DNA of 8,417 nt from Clostridiales bacterium (lineage in GTDB: Bacteria > Bacillota > Clostridia > Christensenellales > CAG-1252). Numbering within the stretch: the first letter of the stretch is position 1; each line of letters starts with the position of its first letter. The notes under the pieces are model-generated. The model saw nothing but the letters and a program-made list of their open reading frames with translations. It was not told where the DNA came from and did not search any database. Location of the stretch: NCBI GenBank assembly GCA_003445835.1, contig DMCI01000079.1, forward strand, positions 1-8,417, written 5' to 3'. Positions 1-7,185 of the stretch are shown piece by piece. The position numbers were made by a program, and so were the translations under genes.

Positions 1-3000
1 TGTTCTCGCCCTCGGAAGTAAGGTCAAGACCGAATTCAAATTCCCCTGCCGCGGGGGCAAGGATCGAATAGGTCACGGTGAGGAAAAACTCGTTTTCGCC
101 GTCAAGCGAAGCGTACTTCGCACCGGTGTTTTCCAAAAGGATCTTTTTCGTGCCGTCCCCTTGCGTAACGGTCGCCGCGCCAAGCGCGACCTCGCTCGCG
201 GAAATGGATTGGATAGAAAACACTTCCGTGTCGTATTGGGGAATGAGCAAGAGGGAATTGAACCCGTCGTTGTGGGTGATCTTGTAGGTAACGGTCACCG
301 TGTCGCCGATATTTTGATCGTCGACGTAGCGAACGAGCTCACCCGTGACGGTGGTCGTAAATTCGATATAGTCGCCGTCCTCGTCGAAGTTGTCACTGTA
401 AGCGATGAGGTAGGTCGAGAAGCGGTCGGTAGAGAAGGAGATCTTTCCGTTTGCATAGGTGGTGGGCAACTCGGTTGCGACGCCATTGTGCACGCGGATA
501 ACAGAATAGGTACGGATATAGCCGAAATCGGGCGTAGCCAATTCCTCGGGGACGTCCACGGTAATGTCAAACGCGTTTTCCGATTCGTGGACTGCCGTCG
601 GCTCGTTTTCACCGATCTTTTTAAAGAGGGACAAGTCGAGGTACATTCCTTCGCTTGCGCCGCTTTCTTCCACGGCGGCCCTTGCCGCGGTCTTATCTTC
701 TGCGGAGATCTCCGTGGTCTCGCTTTCCGCCTTGACTTCAAGGTAAACTCTGAGGGATTCTCCGCCGTCGTACAAAGTCTGTTCTTCCTCGGACAAAAGG
801 GAGATCGCCAGATCCTCGTCCAGATTATCCACCACCGAATTCGGAGTGCCTTCCTCGGTCACCACGGAGGTGCGGATGACCTTGATGGAGAAGTTGGCAG
901 TCACGGCTTCCTCGGAATAAGTTTCGCTCTCCGCGACGACTGCCTTCACCGTATAGTAGCCTTCCAAACCGGGCTTGACCGTCGTATAAGTGCTGTCCTC
1001 AGCGCCTCTTACTTTGTAGAAATAGGTGACGGGCAAGCCGGCAAGGTTGCCGACGAGGACGGGATCGCAGGCGGGTTCGCCCTCCGTCCAACTACCCATG
1101 GAAACGCTGACGTTTTGACGAGGTTTGTCGATCTTATAGTCCACGCGAATGACCAGATCGTTCACAGGCAGCATTGCGGTATAGTCGCCCCTTGCGGTGG
1201 GCGCCTCGGCGAGGTCGGTGACCTCGTCGCCCTGCCTCACTTGGTACACGATGTCAGCGGTCGTGACGTTAAGACCGGTAGCGGCGTTAAAACTCGCCAG
1301 CTCGGTTTCGTCCAGGGTCGCCAAGGGGCTGCCCTCACCGCCGACCGTATCGAGGGTGGGCGCATGAAGGGTGAGCTTGTGCACCTCGCCGCCTGCCACG
1401 GTACAAAACGGACGATCACAGGTCGCCGTAACGGTGTCGCCTTCCAATTCGTAAGAAAAGTCGTGAACGTGCCTTAATTCGGGGTGATCGGCACCCATAT
1501 ACCAAACGTTGTCAAAGTCCCAACCCGCAAAGCTGCTTTGGTTGCGCATTTGCTCCGCGGTCAGAGCCGTGGAGGAACAACCGGCCTCAGGACCGGACTT
1601 GTTGGAATTCCAGCCGATGCCTCTGCCGTAACCGGTGTTCAGATAGTATGCGTGGTTAACGGCCGCACCGTTGCCTGTAGTCGCAACTATGGCGCCTCTA
1701 GCCTTATAAGAATACGATACGTTTTCGATCAGTCGACCGTAGTTGAAAACGTAACTGGTCGTACTGTTATAAACGCTGGTGATGATTCCCGCGATATTTC
1801 CGCTTGTCGTATTTATAGTAATATTGCCCGCATTGTAGCAGTTGGTGACGGGAACGTAGCTGCCTTGAGCCACGATACCGCCAACTCCGTACGTCGCGCC
1901 GCTGATATTGCCCGTATTGTAACAGCAGCTAACCTCGTAGTCGGCGCCATATACGAACGACACGATACCGCCAACGTTGCTGCCGTGGGCGACGATATTC
2001 CCCTCATTGCCGCAGTGGGTTATATCCGCGTAAGTCATGCCCGCGATACCTCCGCATTTGCAGTCGGAAGGCGTGGAGCCGTTCCACGTAGGATTACTGG
2101 TGATCGTACCTTTGTTGAAGCAACCCGTGATGACGGAGTTTTCACCCGTAGCGTACGCAACGATACCGGCAACGCCCGTAGCGCTTGAAATGTTTCCATA
2201 GTTCACGCAATTTTTGATGGTCAACGTACCGTTTATTGAGAAACCGACAATACCGCCGGCGTAGGCTTCATGATACGTGTAGCCGTTGTTATTGGGGGTG
2301 GTGCGCACGGCGGTGGATATGTTGCCCTTGTTGACGCAAGCATTGATGACGGTACCATTTTTGTAAACGTATCCGACGATGCCGCCGACATGGTTGCCCG
2401 TGGTAGCGTCTGAAGTCCCCTCGTAGGGCGAATAGATGGTGCACTCGTTGGTGCACTTGTAGATCGTGCAGTTGCTGCCGTAAGAGTCTCCTATGCTGCC
2501 CACGATGCCGCCCAACCTTCTGAGACCGGTGATGCTGCCTCGAACGGTCAGCCTCTTGATGGTAGCATTGCGTGCATTGCCGAAGAAGCCGAGGCAGGTT
2601 TTCGACGGTTGGTTGATATACAAACCGCTGACGGTGTGGTCCGCGCCGTCGAAGATGCCTTGGAAGGAGTTGTAGTCGCCGTTGGTGTACCCGGAGTTCC
2701 CGATAGGCACCCACTGATTGCTCTCGTTGCCCTCGAGGTCGATATCCGCGGTCAAGCGGGCGCAAGCCGTACGGTTCTGAGTTTGCCCGTTGGCTCCGAT
2801 GATGATGTCGCGGAATTCTTCCAGTTCGGCTTTGGTCCCGATCAGGTAGGGGTCCGCCGCCGTGCCGCTGCCGGAAAGCGTGACTTCGGCGCGCGCCGTG
2901 GTCGCCGCATAGGACGATAGAGCAAAAATCAACGACAGCGCCAGCGCGAAAAGCAACACGCTTGCAAAAACGACTTTCGTTACCTTTTTCATCTTCAACT

Positions 3001-3007
3001 GATCCAT
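1..3007 (-). CDS. Large secreted surface protein with GLUG beta-helix, Ig-like and cohesin-like regions (C-terminus outside window)
   Basis: The frame is open from an ATG at 3007 to the window edge (1002 residues visible); I translated it throughout and met no stop. AGGAG sits 8 bases before the ATG, which favours this start over the internal Met6. Residues 1-40 form a signal peptide: lysines at 5-11, a hydrophobic core, and a cleavage site after ARA (38-40). A block beginning with a GSGTAADPYLI motif near residue 45 opens a right-handed beta-helix, followed by about nine GLUG-type repeats (166-455). Residues 483-505 (TAEQMRNQ...GWDFDNVW) are the usual capping segment of such proteins. A C-x4-C strand (530-535) and two Ig/MBG-like regions (about 545-710) follow, then a region common in clostridial surface proteins (about 712-872, ending FSTYLIAYSD). 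From about 880 a GDTVTVTYKI segment resembles a cohesin-fold beta-sandwich. Function is inferred as adhesion or matrix/glycan contact. Any wall anchor would lie beyond the window. Confidence 0.88.
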   Translation of the reverse strand, partial: MDQLKMKKVTKVVFASVLLFALALSLIFALSSYAATTARAEVTLSGSGTAADPYLIGTKAELEEFRDIIIGANGQTQNRTACARLTADIDLEGNESNQWVPIGNSGYTNGDYNSFQGIFDGADHTVSGLYINQPSKTCLGFFGNARNATIKRLTVRGSITGLRRLGGIVGSIGDSYGSNCTIYKCTNECTIYSPYEGTSDATTGNHVGGIVGYVYKNGTVINACVNKGNISTAVRTTPNNNGYTYHEAYAGGIVGFSINGTLTIKNCVNYGNISSATGVAGIVAYATGENSVITGCFNKGTITSNPTWNGSTPSDCKCGGIAGMTYADITHCGNEGNIVAHGSNVGGIVSFVYGADYEVSCCYNTGNISGATYGVGGIVAQGSYVPVTNCYNAGNITINTTSGNIAGIITSVYNSTTSYVFNYGRLIENVSYSYKARGAIVATTGNGAAVNHAYYLNTGYGRGIGWNSNKSGPEAGCSSTALTAEQMRNQSSFAGWDFDNVWYMGADHPELRHVHDFSYELEGDTVTATCDRPFCTVAGGEVHKLTLHAPTLDTVGGEGSPLATLDETELASFNAATGLNVTTADIVYQVRQGDEVTDLAEAPTARGDYTAMLPVNDLVIRVDYKIDKPRQNVSVSMGSWTEGEPACDPVLVGNLAGLPVTYFYKVRGAEDSTYTTVKPGLEGYYTVKAVVAESETYSEEAVTANFSIKVIRTSVVTEEGTPNSVVDNLDEDLAISLLSEEEQTLYDGGESLRVYLEVKAESETTEISAEDKTAARAAVEESGASEGMYLDLSLFKKIGENEPTAVHESENAFDITVDVPEELATPDFGYIRTYSVIRVHNGVATELPTTYANGKISFSTDRFSTYLIAYSDNFDEDGDYIEFTTTVTGELVRYVDDQNIGDTVTVTYKITHNDGFNSLLLIPQYDTEVFSIQSISASEVALGAATVTQGDGTKKILLENTGAKYASLDGENEFFLTVTYSILAPAAGEFEFGLDLTSEGEN
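1643..2512 (-). repeat. Tandem GLUG-type protein repeats (about nine units)
   Basis: Within the surface protein, residues about 166-455 repeat a GGIVG...C-x-N-x-GNI pattern every 28 to 45 residues. Unit openings include LGGIVGS, GGIVGY, GGIVGF, AGIVAY, GGIAGM, GGIVSF, GGIVAQ, AGIITS and GAIVAT. Several units carry a cysteine before the asparagine ladder (NACVNKGN, KNCVNYGN, TGCFNKGT, THCGNEGN, SCCYNTGN, TNCYNAGN). The pattern matches the GLUG motif family, whose units form rungs of a beta-helix. The repeats are diverged at DNA level, so this is an old protein repeat and not a recent tandem duplication. Confidence 0.85.
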
Positions 3008-3080
3008 AATCCGATCTCCTTTTCTTACTTCTGTACGGTTACGCCGATACATCGACAAATGCTTTTAGTAATCTAAATTA

Positions 3081-3110
3081 ATTATTATTGTAAGATTCGA
3101 ATGGTGACAA
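3081..3110 (-). promoter_or_regulatory. Candidate sigma-A-type promoter of the surface protein gene
   Basis: On the minus strand a TTGTCA -35 (3105-3110) and an AATAAT -10 (3081-3086) are separated by 18 bases. Each matches the consensus at 5 of 6 positions. Transcription would start near 3074 and give a leader of roughly 65 bases before the ATG at 3007. The region is AT-rich. The -35 lies inside one copy of the TGTCACC direct repeat, so a regulator bound there would act directly on this promoter. Confidence 0.5.
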
Positions 3111-3120
3111 AAAGGTGACA
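3103..3120 (-). promoter_or_regulatory. Pho-box-like direct repeat (TGTCACC-TTTT-TGTCACC)
   Basis: Two perfect 7-base copies of TGTCACC (minus strand; plus-strand GGTGACA at 3103-3109 and 3114-3120) are separated by four T, giving an 11-base period of about one helical turn. This is the geometry of OmpR/PhoB-family operators: the E. coli Pho box is two CTGTCAT-like units spaced by four A/T bases. The proximal copy covers the -35 of the surface protein promoter and the distal copy lies just upstream. Which regulator binds, and whether it activates or represses, is unknown. Confidence 0.45.
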
Positions 3121-3199
3121 CGAAAAGGGAACATTCCGATTTTTCGATTATTTTTGTGATTTTTTATAAAAATTGTGTTCAAAAAGCAACAGCGGATAA

Positions 3200-3240
3200 G
3201 GCGGTAGAGACGAGGCTCAAAAAAAACAGTAGCTACCGCG
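3200..3240. repeat. Inverted repeat GCGGTAG/CTACCGC around an A8 tract
   Basis: GCGGTAG at 3201-3207 and CTACCGC at 3233-3239 are perfect 7-base inverted copies with a 25-base loop. The loop contains eight A (3219-3226), and an 8-base palindrome GTAGCTAC (3229-3236) overlaps the right arm. It lies between the operon terminator and the surface protein promoter. It could be a protein-binding site or a remnant of regulatory RNA. The long loop makes it a poor intrinsic terminator. Confidence 0.3.
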
Positions 3241-3268
3241 AAGAAAGGTTGCAGATACGCGACGCGAT

Positions 3269-3316
3269 AAAAAAAGAGCGCAGGCGCGTACTCCTCGTAC
3301 GTAACTGCGCGCTTTT
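3269..3316 (-). terminator. Intrinsic terminator of the four-gene operon
   Basis: Starting about 40 bases after the SDR stop codon, the minus strand forms a hairpin. The outer 12-base arms (plus-strand 3305-3316 and 3272-3283) pair with one mismatch. A small internal loop and a GTAC/GTAC inner stem follow, with a five-base GAGGA loop. A run of seven T on the minus strand (3269-3275) follows the stem, partly overlapping its last pairs. The A-rich 5' edge means it may also work on the plus strand, though no plus-strand gene needs it here. Confidence 0.8.
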
Positions 3317-3356
3317 GTATCAGCAACAAAGTAGATGCGCCTTTATTCGCGGTTGC

Positions 3357-4073
3357 CTACATTCCGCCGTCGACGGAAAGAACCGCTCCTGAGATATAGG
3401 ACGCCCCCTCCCCCGTCAAAAACAGCGCGGCGTTCGCCACGTCCTCGGGCGTGCCGATGCGCTTGACGGCCAAATTTTCAACGAAAGCGGCTTTCTCCTC
3501 CGCCGTAAAACAAGCGTTCATTTTGGTATCGATCATCCCCGCGGCAATGGCGTTGACCGTGATGCCGAGGGAGCCGACCTCTTTTGCAAAAGACTTGGTG
3601 AAACTTTCCACCGCGGCTTTGGACGCCGCGTACGCCGCCTCGCAAGAAGCGGGACGGGAGCCCCATATCGAAGATATGCTGACGATCTTTCCGCCGTAGA
3701 TCATATTACGCGCCGCCCACTTGGAACACAAAAAGACCGAACGCGCGTTGACGGCAAACACCCTGTCCCAATCCTCTGCGGAGGTGTCAAAGACGGGTCC
3801 GACCACGCTGACGCCCGCGGCGTTTACGAGGACGTCGGGCGCGCCGAACTCCCTTTCAAGCTCCGCAAGGGCGGCTTCGGTAGCGACAGCGTCTTGAAGA
3901 TCGACCTTTTTGACGACCACCATCACGCCGTACGCTGCTACCTCTTCCGCAAGGGCGCGGACGGACTCCTCGTTGGCGTTGTATAAAAGTGCGAGGTTGT
4001 CCCCGCGTTTTGCAAAGGCTTTTGCTATGGCGCCGCCGATCGCACCGCTGGCGCCCGTGATCACAGATTTCAT
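3357..4073 (-). CDS. ymfI: Short-chain dehydrogenase/reductase, YmfI-like (EF-P 5-aminopentanone reductase) or FabG-like
   Basis: This is a classical SDR of 238 residues. It has the dinucleotide motif TGASGAIG (6-13), VDL with adenine-contacting Asp58, NAAG (84-87), Asn109, and the catalytic Ser135, Tyr148 and Lys152 (YAASK). It ends in the family's SGAVLSVDGGM tail. SDRs of this type reduce ketones with NAD(P)H in the cytoplasm. The SSIWG and ASCEAAYAASKAAVESF blocks are, from family knowledge, more typical of YmfI than of the fatty-acid enzyme FabG. YmfI completes the 5-aminopentanol modification of elongation factor P in Bacillus subtilis. I start at ATG 4073, not the upstream in-frame TTG at 4088: GGGAG (4082-4086) lies 8 bases before this ATG, and the ATG overlaps the preceding TGA as ATGA, suggesting translational coupling. 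SDR assignment is very sure, YmfI assignment moderate; no efp gene is visible to confirm it. Confidence 0.8.
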   Translation of the reverse strand: MKSVITGASGAIGGAIAKAFAKRGDNLALLYNANEESVRALAEEVAAYGVMVVVKKVDLQDAVATEAALAELEREFGAPDVLVNAAGVSVVGPVFDTSAEDWDRVFAVNARSVFLCSKWAARNMIYGGKIVSISSIWGSRPASCEAAYAASKAAVESFTKSFAKEVGSLGITVNAIAAGMIDTKMNACFTAEEKAAFVENLAVKRIGTPEDVANAALFLTGEGASYISGAVLSVDGGM

Positions 4074-4861
4074 GATACTTTCTCCCAATTTGCCTGCAAA
4101 AAGATGTCTACGCCGTTTTCATAAAACAACGTGTCTTTATGCTGAAGGACAAACTCCGCGGTAAGCGCCGTGACGGGCGTTTCGTTGGGGTCCGATTTGA
4201 TGGTATAGCCGCGGAACTCGCCGTCCGCCTTGCTCGGGGATTGCAAAATGAGCGTTTCCCCAAAAACATATGACGTGGGGTTTGGGTTGACGTCCCCCGC
4301 GTCGTCGTATCTGACGGTGTAGGTGACGGGCTCGGTCACCGCGCGCAAAACGATATCCTTTTCCGTCCCCTGCGCAATGGATTCCACCTTGCTTTCGGGG
4401 TCGTCAAAATACGCCCACTTCAAAAAGCGATACCCAAAAGGAAGGATGGGCGCGTAAAGAACGATCTCTTCCGTCGCCTTGGTGAAGGACGTAGGATTGC
4501 GGCTGTCGTTGCGTCCGTTTTCGATCAAATAAACGATCTTGTACGCGCGCGGCACTTCCACCGCGTAAAGAGTAAAGCTTTCGGTGACCGCCGCGGAAAA
4601 ATCGTACGGCGTTTTGTTCAAAACGTCCTTTGTCCAGATCACCACGTACCCCGCGGTAGGATTTGCATTGAATACGGGTGCGGAAAGCGTTTCCCCCGCT
4701 TTGACGGTAGCTTTTTCGGGCGGAGCCGCCTCGTAAGGAAGCCCCGACGTACTGAATTCCACTTGATAAAAAACGTCCTCCGCAGGCTTCTTTTTATCCT
4801 TGCAGGAAAAAAGCCCGAGCAGTAGGACGAGTAACAAAAGCAAGACGAAGACCCTTTTCAT
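4070..4861 (-). CDS. Lipoprotein with three InlB/Listeria-Bacteroides-type repeats
   Basis: The protein has 263 residues. MKR is followed by a leucine-rich core and a lipobox LFSC (17-20), so Cys20 would be lipid-modified and cleaved by signal peptidase II, leaving it on the outer face of the membrane. A charged KDKKK linker follows. Three repeats resemble the InlB B-repeat / Flg_new type: 32-101 (divergent), 107-175 (YKIVYLIENG...NPTSF...GYRFLKW) and 181-259 (YTVRYDDAGDVNPNPTSY...GETL...ANW). Such small beta-domains are common in exported Bacillota proteins; their ligands are mostly unknown. ATG 4861 is chosen because GAGG (4868-4871) lies 6 bases upstream and overlaps the lepB stop codon; the in-frame TTG at 4873 has no Shine-Dalgarno. 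No enzymatic motif is visible. It overlaps the downstream SDR gene by 4 bases. Confidence 0.8.
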   Translation of the reverse strand: MKRVFVLLLLLVLLLGLFSCKDKKKPAEDVFYQVEFSTSGLPYEAAPPEKATVKAGETLSAPVFNANPTAGYVVIWTKDVLNKTPYDFSAAVTESFTLYAVEVPRAYKIVYLIENGRNDSRNPTSFTKATEEIVLYAPILPFGYRFLKWAYFDDPESKVESIAQGTEKDIVLRAVTEPVTYTVRYDDAGDVNPNPTSYVFGETLILQSPSKADGEFRGYTIKSDPNETPVTALTAEFVLQHKDTLFYENGVDIFLQANWEKVS

Positions 4862-4869
4862 CTTGCGCC

Positions 4870-5538
4870 TCAAATGTTGCGCTTATACTTGCCGTTGATC
4901 TTGGCAAGAAGCACCCTGCCCATCAGCCAGGACGACTGAATACAGCCGTAGTCCTCGCTGTCGTAGCTGTTGTTGCGGTTGTCGCCAAGCACAAAAAGTT
5001 CCCCTTCGCCGACCGTCCATTCCCCTTCGTCCACGCCGCCGAAACCGAGGCGTTTGGGGGACATCAAAAAGTCGTTGACCAGTTCCCCATTCCTCAAAAG
5101 TTGCGCTTGTGACGTGGAGACGTAGCGGATCTCTATCCTGTCGCCGGGGATGCCGATAACGCGTTTGATCACGCAGGTGTAATCCTCCGCCGAAGAATTG
5201 CTTTCCTCCGTCAGGTTGGGGATCTTGTTCACAAAGGGAAGCGAGTTGAAAAACTCCGATACCGATATGGAATTGGCGGGGTTTTTGCTTGTGACGTCGT
5301 CGCTGTTTGGGCGGTAAAACACCACCACGCAATCGCGTTCGATCTTAAAAAACTTTTTTTGTACGAAAACTTTGTCCCCTTCGGAATTGATGGTCGGCAT
5401 CATCGAAACGCCCGCCACCGCAACGGGAGCAAGGAAAAACTGTTGGACGACGCCCACCAAGACGATGGCGATCATCAAACAAAGCACGATCTCAACGAGA
5501 ACTCTTAAAATGCTGTTTTTCTTTTTTTCGTACGACAT
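4870..5538 (-). CDS. lepB: Type I signal peptidase (S26 family)
   Basis: This 222-residue membrane protease removes signal peptides from exported proteins. A single transmembrane segment (about 12-35) places the catalytic domain outside. The nucleophile is Ser45 in GVSMMPT (43-49) and the general base is Lys125 in CVIKRVIGIPGD (122-133). The conserved GDNRNNSYDSEDYG box is at 185-198. Between Arg76 and Lys125 is an Asn/Ser-rich stretch (about 79-119) longer than in compact Bacillus SipS-type enzymes, probably a surface loop. ATG 5538 lies 2 bases after the upstream TAA; its Shine-Dalgarno is weak (GGATG), so coupling to the upstream gene is likely. An in-frame TTG at 5550 lacks any Shine-Dalgarno. 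The exported surface protein encoded downstream is a plausible substrate, but a general role is more likely. The neighbouring lipoprotein would instead need signal peptidase II. Confidence 0.93.
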   Translation of the reverse strand: MSYEKKKNSILRVLVEIVLCLMIAIVLVGVVQQFFLAPVAVAGVSMMPTINSEGDKVFVQKKFFKIERDCVVVFYRPNSDDVTSKNPANSISVSEFFNSLPFVNKIPNLTEESNSSAEDYTCVIKRVIGIPGDRIEIRYVSTSQAQLLRNGELVNDFLMSPKRLGFGGVDEGEWTVGEGELFVLGDNRNNSYDSEDYGCIQSSWLMGRVLLAKINGKYKRNI

Positions 5539-5540
5539 AG

Positions 5541-7154
5541 TTACATCCAAAGGAAGTTGTTGTAATATTTATCGTCCGTATCGGGGAGGATTATGCTGTA
5601 AAGCCCTTCCCAATCCTTCATCGGGATCAATTCGGTGGTCTTGAAGTCGTCCACTTCAAGCGAAAGACGGGTCCACTCCCCTTCTTCCACCGGACAAGTT
5701 GCCATATACTCCACGACCTTGCCTTCCTCTTCCTTCAAAAGAATGACGCGAATCTCCCCTTCCTCTTTGGAATAAACGCTGAGGTGCAAAGAAGTCGCCG
5801 TCTCGTACCTGCCCTGTTCCGAAAGAATGTTGCTGCGCAGGATGCCCTTGCCGCAAAAGCCGGGTACGCCGTCGGGGGCGTTTGCCACCTTGAAATCCTC
5901 CTTAAAGGAAAGATACGTGTTTTTGGAATTATCCGAATAGAACCCGTGATCGGATTCGGTATCCAGCAAAAATTGACTGATCAAATAGGGCTTATCCGAC
6001 GTGACGAGGGTACCGAAGCCCTTGCTTGCATAGGTAAGCCCGCCCGAAACGGTCGCCGTCGCGTAGGCGTAGATCTCGTGATCGCCCATCCATACGGGAG
6101 CGTCCGCCGTGAAGGTGCCGTCCTCGCGCTTTTTCATTGAAAGTTCGTGCCAATGGCGGCACTCCGCGGGCTCTTCGTTGTAGGAATAGTAAAGCGTCGC
6201 GCTTTGTACCTTTTGCCCTTCGGAAGAAACGGTAAACGTCAAAACGGTCTCTTGCAACGCGGAAGAAAGCTTGATCTCGGGGAAGGATTCACCCTTCATC
6301 ATGTGTTCCAACCACTTGTAAGCGACGGCAAGATCCCCCGCGCCGATCTGCGCGTTGAGACGCGGCGTAACGACCATCATATAGGGCACGCCGTCACGAA
6401 GCTGACAAGCGATCTCGTTGACTTTTTCCACGTCGCCGCCGTGGGCGTTTGCCGCCGTGACGATCAAGCACGGGCACTTCAACAAACGAGCCGCGCTCTT
6501 GGCGCTGATCGCCATCATATAGCTATCCGCATTGGAGGAATCCTCTTCGGTCGAGGGCGGATCGGAGTAGTCGCCGAGCATCACGCCGACGCCCGAAATA
6601 CGGTTATCCGTTGCGGCGACCTGCCAGGCGATATCCGCCGCGGCGCCCGCACCCAAAACGGCAATCTTTGCCTTGGGGTAAAAGTATTCAAGCAAAGAGA
6701 CCGCCCGTCTTGCGATCTTGGTCCACAAAAAGACCGGGGAATTTTTTGCCGAAGGCGACGCGAGGAACCTATCCGGCGTACCCGCCGCAAAAGAAGCGTA
6801 CTTCAGCCCGTCGCTGTACTTTGCGCCCCTGCCGTCCTTGTCAAGGATGCCGCTGACGTCAACGGTCATCACGGCAAAGCCCTTGGAAAGAAGCTCGCCG
6901 AACCCTTCCGCAAAAAGGGCTTGATCGGCGGAATTCATCACGTACAAAACGGCTTTCTTGGGGGATGGGACGGCGGTCTTGATCTCCGCAAAGGCGCGGA
7001 CGGACTCCCCGTCCTCCGCAAACGCGGTGAAAAATGTGCCCTTGACGGAAACGCCGTCGGACTCACCGGTATATTCGATAGATATGTCCAGCGGCGCGGC
7101 GGACGGATCGTAATCCTGCCACAACTGCGCCGGCGTAAGAAACTTAATAGCCAC
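5541..7154 (-). CDS. Alpha/beta-hydrolase-like protein with degenerate nucleophile elbow and C-terminal CBM-like domain
   Basis: The protein has 537 residues, starting at GTG with GGAG (7164-7167) 9 bases upstream. Residues about 20-290 look like an alpha/beta-hydrolase of the acetyl-xylan-esterase/dienelactone type: KKAVLYVMNS, GFAVMTVDVSG (92-102), KIAVLGAGAAADIAWQVAA (163-181), KCPCLIVTAAN (226-236). The elbow that would read G-x-S-x-G is GAGAA (168-172), with Gly170 in place of serine, and I see no obvious replacement nucleophile or catalytic His. Residues about 300-385 form an Ig-like beta region (LYYSYNEEP, IYAYATATVSGG). Residues about 395-537 look like a jelly-roll module of the CIA30/CBM11 kind (EGEWTRLSLEVDDF, YYNNFLWM). 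There is no signal peptide, so it is probably cytoplasmic. It is first in the operon and is served by the 7186-7214 promoter. It may be a glycan-binding pseudoenzyme or an esterase with non-standard residues; I cannot assign a substrate. Confidence 0.75.
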   Translation of the reverse strand: MAIKFLTPAQLWQDYDPSAAPLDISIEYTGESDGVSVKGTFFTAFAEDGESVRAFAEIKTAVPSPKKAVLYVMNSADQALFAEGFGELLSKGFAVMTVDVSGILDKDGRGAKYSDGLKYASFAAGTPDRFLASPSAKNSPVFLWTKIARRAVSLLEYFYPKAKIAVLGAGAAADIAWQVAATDNRISGVGVMLGDYSDPPSTEEDSSNADSYMMAISAKSAARLLKCPCLIVTAANAHGGDVEKVNEIACQLRDGVPYMMVVTPRLNAQIGAGDLAVAYKWLEHMMKGESFPEIKLSSALQETVLTFTVSSEGQKVQSATLYYSYNEEPAECRHWHELSMKKREDGTFTADAPVWMGDHEIYAYATATVSGGLTYASKGFGTLVTSDKPYLISQFLLDTESDHGFYSDNSKNTYLSFKEDFKVANAPDGVPGFCGKGILRSNILSEQGRYETATSLHLSVYSKEEGEIRVILLKEEEGKVVEYMATCPVEEGEWTRLSLEVDDFKTTELIPMKDWEGLYSIILPDTDDKYYNNFLWM

Positions 7155-7185
7155 GATAAGTATCTCCGTATTTTTTCATACGCAT

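Larger units (their letters stand above)
3008..3356. other. Intergenic region between the SDR gene and the surface protein gene
   Basis: This stretch of about 350 bases holds, in minus-strand order, the operon terminator, the 3200-3240 inverted repeat, an AT-rich segment (about 3130-3180, with a TTTTTATAAAAA palindrome), the Pho-box-like repeat with its promoter, and the leader and Shine-Dalgarno of the surface protein gene. The short open frames here have no Shine-Dalgarno and no recognisable protein features, so I see no gene. Confidence 0.7.

Noticed and set aside
2..370. Claim of a true cellulosome scaffoldin because of the cohesin-like region
   Set aside because: Only one degenerate cohesin-like region is visible, with no dockerin, CBM3 or repeated cohesins in the window. 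Many clostridial surface proteins carry such modules without cellulosomes.
161..1477. Long plus-strand open frame of 438 codons, with another at 1484-2188
   Set aside because: Antisense to the surface protein, whose frame gives a coherent signal peptide and domain order. The plus-strand translations have no recognisable motifs or Shine-Dalgarno.
3128..3139. GGAACATTCC as a LexA-type SOS box
   Set aside because: It is a partial palindrome and does not fit CGAAC-N4-GTTCG; no SOS gene is adjacent.
3008..3356. CRISPR array or mobile element in the intergenic region
   Set aside because: There is no set of regularly spaced repeats, and no transposase, integrase or terminal inverted repeats anywhere in the window.
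7144..7185. Possible short leader peptide MRMKKYGDTYRGY overlapping the GTG start of the hydrolase-like gene
   Set aside because: The first ATG lies upstream of the predicted transcription start and neither ATG has a Shine-Dalgarno. Probably chance.
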